Assembly (NCBI GenBank): GCA_020848015.1
Contig: JADLBA010000121.1
Location: 1-10,269 of the forward strand
Direction: 5' to 3'
DNA length: 10,269 nucleotides
Origin: Crocinitomicaceae bacterium
GTDB lineage: Bacteria; Bacteroidota; Bacteroidia; Flavobacteriales_D; Sanyastnellaceae
The position numbers were made by a program, and so were the translations under genes. Shown piece by piece: positions 6,815 to 10,269 of this stretch (within the stretch, counting starts at the first letter, position 1; every line of letters begins with the position of its first letter). Below the pieces are notes generated by a model, which had not been told where the DNA came from, searched no databases, and was given only the letters and a program-made list of their open reading frames with translations.

Positions 6815-7417
6815 TTAATCAATCCACAAATTTTTTTCAGAGGAGGAAGGAGTTGATTCGCTCTTCTCTTTTACAAAAGATTTTTTTTCTATCTCAGGAA
6901 TAGGGGTGTCGGACGGAATAACCTTGAAACGCTCCTTCTTCAGTTCGAAATTTTCAAGCCATAATCGCAAGGCAAATCCTTTCTCTTCGTCTTCTGCAAC
7001 AAAATATTTCATAGTTCCGAAAAATTCGCGGAGCTGGGTTTTATTGTATAGTGGTATGAATGTTCTCAGTACACGCGGGTCATAAAAACGGAAAACAATT
7101 TTTTCTCTTTCCTTAGAAGGGGAGATCAGGAATTTTCTGAGATGCTGTGCCAACTCGTTCAATGAAGCGGATGATTCGATTAATATTCCCCAAGATTGAT
7201 TCCATCCCTTCCGGAAATAGAATTCATATAATTCCGCTGAATGAAATGAAAACAAATAGGGAGAAAGGGGTTTAAGACTTTCGTCAAACCGGTGATCAAA
7301 CAGAGACACGTTCTTTTCCTGCAGCTTCATAGCTTCGTTTAGCAATTCGTCGCCACAGCGGGCTCCGTCTATGATCAGAAACGAAGTGAATAGGGAGGAC
7401 TTATTACTGTTGTCCAT
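6815..7417 (-). CDS. DUF4123 (Tap/TEC-type) T6SS effector adaptor
   Basis: DUF4123 proteins hold a T6SS effector and help load it onto the VgrG/PAAR spike before firing; the best known is Tap-1/TEC of Vibrio cholerae. The 200-residue product shows the family layout: an opening strand FLIIDGAR (13-20), LSPYL (51-55), WGILIES (76-82), a helix with LAQHLRKFL (89-97), the signature RFYDPRVL (110-117), and QLREFFG (128-134) with an acidic strand after it. The last 40 residues or so are charged and Ser/Lys-rich, probably flexible. The ATG at 7417 overlaps the preceding gene's stop by 14 bases. A longer frame from 7435 would use TTG and overlap more, so I reject it. It is last in the effector operon, which points to the PAAR toxin at 7715-8668 as its client. 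A 277-bp spacer then separates it from prs. Confidence 0.82.
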   Translation of the reverse strand: MDNSNKSSLFTSFLIIDGARCGDELLNEAMKLQEKNVSLFDHRFDESLKPLSPYLFSFHSAELYEFYFRKGWNQSWGILIESSASLNELAQHLRKFLISPSKEREKIVFRFYDPRVLRTFIPLYNKTQLREFFGTMKYFVAEDEEKGFALRLWLENFELKKERFKVIPSDTPIPEIEKKSFVKEKSESTPSSSEKNLWID

Positions 7418-7715
7418 TTCCGGTGAGTTCTTCAATGTGTTTGAATCCCCAGCTTACCCACTCGATCATGTCAGCATATTCAGCGTCATCTTCTTCAAGG
7501 TTTCTCGCTGCGATTATACCCATTACGACGCGATCCTTTTCTTCCTGTGTTGGAATAGCATTGCGTTTCAGGAAATCGTCAATGAAATTGATCTGAGCCA
7601 GAAATGAAGCCCACAGTGTATTATCGGGCTGTTGCTTAATACGAGCCTTTGTCATTTCACGCGCTTGAGCAATTCTTTGTTCCAAGTCATAATATGTATT
7701 CACTTCAAGGCTCAT
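7404..7715 (-). CDS. Candidate immunity protein, Tsi6-like
   Basis: The 103-residue protein is acidic, lacks a signal peptide or membrane segment, and looks all-helical. From memory it resembles Tsi6, the four-helix immunity protein that blocks the Pseudomonas effector Tse6. Shared features are an early Ala/Arg-rich helix, a W-x-S-x3-QI-x-FI-like helix (residues about 35-46), a G-x-IAA(R/K) segment followed by E-x-D-x-E (about 66-79), and a closing aromatic helix. Its ATG overlaps the TGA of the toxin gene (TGATG), the tight coupling expected of a toxin-immunity pair, and its stop overlaps the DUF4123 start. The predicted role is to bind and neutralise the toxin domain in the producer's cytoplasm. 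The family match was not searched; the immunity role also rests on position. An effector co-chaperone is the main alternative. Confidence 0.62.
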   Translation of the reverse strand: MSLEVNTYYDLEQRIAQAREMTKARIKQQPDNTLWASFLAQINFIDDFLKRNAIPTQEEKDRVVMGIIAARNLEEDDAEYADMIEWVSWGFKHIEELTGNGQQ

Positions 7716-8668
7716 CAGAATATTTTCTTTTCACTGTTGTTAAAGACCATTTGGGTGCCACCTCCTTCGCAACTTTGATCTTCACCACTCACCGACCAGG
7801 TATCCTCAATTTTTTTGGCTGTACTGCGAAGCACGACAACTTTTTGTCCTGCCGGAATCTCGGTGGATTTTTTTTGTTTGGGGGTTTTGTTTCCTGAATT
7901 CTTGTCTGTTCCGAATGCACCAATACCAAGTTGTGTGGGTGTAGCTTTTGGGTCAGGAGTGCAATAATTGCCGGATGTTCCGGACGAATAACTATGAATG
8001 ACATTTCCATTGGGGCCATCGCCGTTTGGTGGAATTTCCACAATACTTAGCGGCTTGCTGAAATCAATTCCCCCAAGGTGGTTTTCGAATTTTTGACGGT
8101 CTTTCTGTCTGTCCCATCCGAATTCTCTCTCGTAGAACAGGGTGGCCTTCTCTTGCCTTTCTGAGGGAGTCAGCCCATCATCAGCGTCAACAGGGATTTT
8201 TTTAACCATTGCAGCCGATGCCTGTGGGCTTCCGGATTCAGCCGCTTTTTTCAGTGCAATCCCTTCGGCCACTGTTTGTGAAGTCTTGTCGGGCAATACA
8301 GCAAGTATCTCGGCAACTATCACCGCAGGTAAAGCAGAGACGGCAGAGGCAATGGAACCGGGGCTGACTTCACCGATCAACACTGTGGGAAGGCCGACCG
8401 CAATCGTCCCTCCGTGTGCGGTAGAATCGCCCATCCGCGCCGCAGGCTGACCTCCTATCAGCACCCCCATTGATCCGAGAATGATTGAGTCGGGAGGGCC
8501 AACGCAAGTGCACATACTACCCATTGTAGCGGCAGGCAGCCCGCCTATCAGCACCGTCGGCTTTCCCGGAGGCAGGATTGGCCCGCCTACGTGAGGCACA
8601 GGCGGAACTCCCGGTGTCACCATCGGACAGACATGCATATCGCTAACTCGGGCAGCGGGTTTTCCCAT
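7715..8668 (-). CDS. PAAR-tipped T6SS effector with C-terminal toxin (polymorphic toxin type 46 / Tse6-like)
   Basis: Residues 1-99 are a PAAR domain, the sharp metal-bound cone that caps the VgrG spike. It starts with PAARVSD (4-10), repeats (V/L)LIGG(L/Q)PAA at 39-47 and 69-77, and offers H12, C14, H26, C53, C55 and H85 as candidate metal ligands. Residues 101-125 are hydrophobic (Ala/Val/Ile-rich), possibly a membrane-active or adaptor-bound helix. Residues about 168-317 form the toxin. Motifs in order are FYEREFGW (178-185), HLGGIDFSKP (197-206), GNYCTPD (233-239), QLGIG (246-250), LRSTAKKIEDTWS (280-292) and GGGTQ (302-306). This order matches what I recall of polymorphic toxin type 46 domains on Rhs proteins and of Tse6, an NAD(P)+ glycohydrolase. 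D289 would be the counterpart of the catalytic Asp; the second catalytic position is unclear. The ATG at 8668 begins directly at the PAAR domain. The PAAR call is firm, the toxin subfamily less so. Confidence 0.85.
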   Translation of the reverse strand: MGKPAARVSDMHVCPMVTPGVPPVPHVGGPILPPGKPTVLIGGLPAATMGSMCTCVGPPDSIILGSMGVLIGGQPAARMGDSTAHGGTIAVGLPTVLIGEVSPGSIASAVSALPAVIVAEILAVLPDKTSQTVAEGIALKKAAESGSPQASAAMVKKIPVDADDGLTPSERQEKATLFYEREFGWDRQKDRQKFENHLGGIDFSKPLSIVEIPPNGDGPNGNVIHSYSSGTSGNYCTPDPKATPTQLGIGAFGTDKNSGNKTPKQKKSTEIPAGQKVVVLRSTAKKIEDTWSVSGEDQSCEGGGTQMVFNNSEKKIF

Positions 8669-8760
8669 AAGATTTTTATTGAACCGCTAATGAAACAACT
8701 CGATATGGTTTCTCCATTGAATAAAACCACACAAGAGCAACATCAGCATTCTTGAATTTA

Positions 8761-9201
8761 CTATTTTCTTTGTCCAACAATTGCGGCGGTGTCGCGGATA
8801 CCGGCTGCAACCGCTCCTGCCTGAGCACTGCCGATTGCAGGGCTGATGCCCAGTGAACTTCCGATATTCCTGTTCCCCATCGCCCCTGCCACCCCTTGTT
8901 TTATCGCGGCATGGCAGAATTTTCTGGCAAGCGGTAATTGCCCTCCTTTCATCACTGCACTGGGCAAGATACCGCCGACAGCAGCCTCCTGAATTCTATT
9001 TCCTACTTTACCGACGATAATGGCACCGCCGTTGCCTACGCCGGCAATAGCAATACCGGTGGTCTGCGCAAGTGCAGCAATGTTACCACGGCTTAAGCAA
9101 ATAGCGCGCTCTGCGGCATCCGCCTGTGCTTTGTTACAATGAGTAATGAGTTGAACAACATCTGCGATTGTTCTCACTCCAAGTCCTGCAGTAGTTGGCA
9201 T
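8761..9201 (-). CDS. Gly/Ala-rich small protein of unknown function, first gene of the T6SS effector operon
   Basis: I do not recognise this 146-residue protein. Residues 1-40 look like an amphipathic helical region with two cysteines (C22, C35). From about 45 onward it is rich in Gly, Ala, Ile and Val, with repeated GxG and GxxxG-like spacing (for example GVGNGGAIIVGKVGNR at about 54-69 and AGAVAAGI near 130), but basic residues interrupt it. There is no signal peptide. Such composition suits either a membrane-inserting glycine-zipper protein or a compact oligomer. It lies 92 bases upstream of the PAAR effector on the same strand, with a candidate -7 box before it, so it is probably cotranscribed. 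A partner, chaperone or second cargo of the effector is a guess from position only. The ATG at 9201 is the only sensible start seen. Confidence 0.7.
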   Translation of the reverse strand: MPTTAGLGVRTIADVVQLITHCNKAQADAAERAICLSRGNIAALAQTTGIAIAGVGNGGAIIVGKVGNRIQEAAVGGILPSAVMKGGQLPLARKFCHAAIKQGVAGAMGNRNIGSSLGISPAIGSAQAGAVAAGIRDTAAIVGQRK

Positions 9202-9242
9202 GGGTAAGGTATTTGGTTATTATCAGACAATTTCTCCAACAT

Positions 9243-9250
9243 CAAACTTA
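9243..9250 (-). promoter_or_regulatory. Possible -7 box of the effector operon
   Basis: The minus strand reads TAAGTTTG, an exact TAnnTTTG match about 40 bases before the start at 9201. No good -33 TTTG is found at standard distance; the nearest, TTTCG, is about 13 bases upstream, so this is a partial promoter match. Confidence 0.35.
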
Positions 9251-9313
9251 AAACATTTCTATCGAAACACGTTTTTTTTAAAGACATTTTTTAAGATTGT
9301 TACAAAAGTCATT

Positions 9314-9321
9314 TAAATTTG
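9314..9321 (+). promoter_or_regulatory. Possible -7 box of tssH/clpV
   Basis: TAAATTTG matches TAnnTTTG exactly, about 90 bases before the tssH start. A TTG occurs 14 bases upstream, closer than usual. If used, the transcript would have a leader of about 85 bases that includes the inverted repeat at 9340-9358. Confidence 0.35.
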
Positions 9322-9339
9322 AAAATCTTTAGGCGGTTA

Positions 9340-9358
9340 TCACAAAAGAATATTGTGA
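9340..9358. promoter_or_regulatory. Inverted repeat in the divergent T6SS control region (candidate operator)
   Basis: TCACAA and TTGTGA form 6-bp arms around a 7-base spacer, giving a 19-bp dyad of a size suited to a dimeric regulator. The half-sites are oriented opposite to a CRP site (TGTGA-N6-TCACA). It lies downstream of the candidate tssH -7 box, where a bound protein could block transcription. No regulator gene is in the window, so the role is unproven. Confidence 0.3.
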
Positions 9359-9412
9359 GCGAAGTATCTCTGCCTGAAGTAGCTTTTCTTTCATTCACCT
9401 GATGCCATTATT

Positions 9413-10269
9413 ATGTCGGATACTATCAACTATTCTGAAGACCTGAAGAAAGTTGTTCATATTGCGCAGTCTATTGCTAAAGAGTATTCTAATCCCCATT
9501 TTTCCGGGGCACATCTGCTGAAGGCATTGATGCACAAAGATGTTGGTCTTATGCAGCTAATGATCAACCTTGGCAAGGATATTTATTTCATTGAAGAATG
9601 GGCCGATGTGCGGATAGAGCAATATCCTAAGGGAAAGGCTGAAGACCCGATACGCGCTGACAATAAGGTCGTTGAATTGATGGAGGAAGCGGATATTATT
9701 CGCCTGAAGATGGGAAAGGCGGCGATTGATCCCGTATGTGTGCTGGCGGCGCTATGTATTCCAGGACTTGTATTTTCCTACGATCAGTTAAAGACTTTTC
9801 CAATAAAACAGGAAGAGCTGGTAAAAGAGGGAGCGGATCAGCAGAATTTGGCGCAGACGTTTACTTCTTCTTTGAATGGGGCTTCGGAAAACACTACCGG
9901 AACAGGGGCTTTGCTGAAATACTGTATAGATAAAACAGAGAGGGCAAAACAGGGAAAATTAGACAATATCATTGGCCGCGACCGTGAGGTGCGTATGATG
10001 GCGGAAATACTCGGCCGTCGCAGCAAGCCAAACGTCATTATCGTCGGTGAGCCGGGAGTGGGCAAAACTGCTCTGGTGGATGGATTTGCGGTGAACATTA
10101 CCGAAGGCCACGTGCCTGGTGCATTGAAAAATGCACGGATATTCGAACTCGATTTCGGGTCTCTTGTTGCCGGGGCCTCATATAAAGGTGAAATAGAAGA
10201 CCGGCTGAAAAAGATTTTGGCTGAGATTAGGCAGTTTGATAAAGCAATCCTCTTTATTGATGAACTGCA
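9413..10269 (+). CDS. tssH: T6SS ATPase TssH (ClpV), N-terminal 285 residues (3' end outside window)
   Basis: TssH/ClpV is a hexameric AAA+ unfoldase that dismantles the contracted TssB-TssC sheath in the cytoplasm so it can be reused. Residues about 1-150 form a Clp-N-type domain with HFSGAHLLKALMHKD (29-43). A linker follows, then the first AAA+ domain: IIGRDREV ahead of the Walker A motif GEPGVGKT (212-219), the pore-loop region A-S-Y-KGE(I) typical of Clp proteins, and the start of Walker B, ILFIDEL (279-285), where the window ends. The frame is open with no stop. The N-domain, with its EEWADVRIE segment, is unlike housekeeping ClpB/ClpC and similar to what I recall of Bacteroidota TssH; the neighbouring PAAR and DUF4123 genes support this. 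ATG 9413 is chosen because the Clp-N domain starts a few residues later and the other nearby ATG (9402) is out of frame. Confidence 0.87.
   Translation, partial: MSDTINYSEDLKKVVHIAQSIAKEYSNPHFSGAHLLKALMHKDVGLMQLMINLGKDIYFIEEWADVRIEQYPKGKAEDPIRADNKVVELMEEADIIRLKMGKAAIDPVCVLAALCIPGLVFSYDQLKTFPIKQEELVKEGADQQNLAQTFTSSLNGASENTTGTGALLKYCIDKTERAKQGKLDNIIGRDREVRMMAEILGRRSKPNVIIVGEPGVGKTALVDGFAVNITEGHVPGALKNARIFELDFGSLVAGASYKGEIEDRLKKILAEIRQFDKAILFIDEL

Noticed and set aside
7433..7435. TTG as start codon of the DUF4123 gene
   Set aside because: ATG at 7417 is in frame, overlaps the upstream gene less and begins just before the first conserved strand.
8687..8749. Tiny hydrophobic minus-strand frame of 20 residues in the gap before the PAAR gene
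   Set aside because: Too short, no start signal, and easily explained by chance in an AT-rich spacer.
9341..9357. CRP-type binding site in front of tssH
   Set aside because: The half-sites are in the reverse orientation (TCACA first, TGTGA second), unlike the CRP consensus; kept only as a generic dyad.
9413..10269. Housekeeping ClpB or ClpC instead of TssH
   Set aside because: The N-domain sequence differs from both and the divergent neighbours are PAAR effector and DUF4123 genes, so TssH is the better call.
1..10269. CRISPR arrays, tRNA or rRNA genes, insertion sequences
   Set aside because: No regularly spaced short repeats, no cloverleaf-like stretch in the gaps, and no transposase-like frame or terminal inverted repeats were seen.

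Overview
The window looks like a chromosomal segment from a member of the phylum Bacteroidota. The evidence is a secreted lamin-tail-domain surface protein with a C-terminal domain of the gliding/T9SS type, upstream elements of the form TAnnTTTG (the Bacteroidota -7 box), almost no Shine-Dalgarno sequences, and a ClpV/PAAR pair of the kind found in Bacteroidota type VI secretion (T6SS subtype iii). I cannot place it below phylum from sequence alone.

Region 1 (1-4319). The left edge carries the first 38 codons of aspartate-semialdehyde dehydrogenase (asd) on the minus strand. Divergent to it is a two-gene plus-strand unit: a 1132-residue secreted protein built from three Ig-like/lamin-tail modules, overlapping by one base with a NodB-type polysaccharide deacetylase. 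Both point to the cell surface or envelope polysaccharide.

Region 2 (4324-6556). This is a housekeeping operon on the minus strand, in transcription order prs (PRPP synthase), rplY/ctc (ribosomal protein L25) and pth (peptidyl-tRNA hydrolase). A Bacteroidota-type promoter lies just upstream of prs and a strong hairpin terminator lies between rplY and pth. Its 3' end faces the deacetylase with only four bases between stop codons.

Region 3 (6557-10269). This is part of a type VI secretion locus. On the minus strand, in transcription order, are a Gly/Ala-rich 146-residue protein of unknown function, a PAAR-tipped effector with a C-terminal toxin domain, a 103-residue all-helical protein overlapping the effector stop codon, and a DUF4123 (Tap/TEC-type) adaptor. 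Divergent to this set, across a 211-bp AT-rich regulatory region, is tssH/clpV, the sheath-recycling AAA+ ATPase, which is cut by the window edge.

The main find is the effector cassette at 6815-8668. The toxin domain has the motif order of the family annotated as polymorphic toxin type 46, to which I believe the Pseudomonas NAD(P)+ glycohydrolase Tse6 belongs. The small downstream protein has the size, helical make-up and several motif positions of Tsi6, the immunity protein of Tse6. A Tse6/Tsi6-like pair that has a plain N-terminal PAAR and uses a DUF4123 adaptor, with no visible Eag chaperone gene, would be a different delivery arrangement from the one described in Pseudomonas. These family assignments come from remembered motifs, not from a search.
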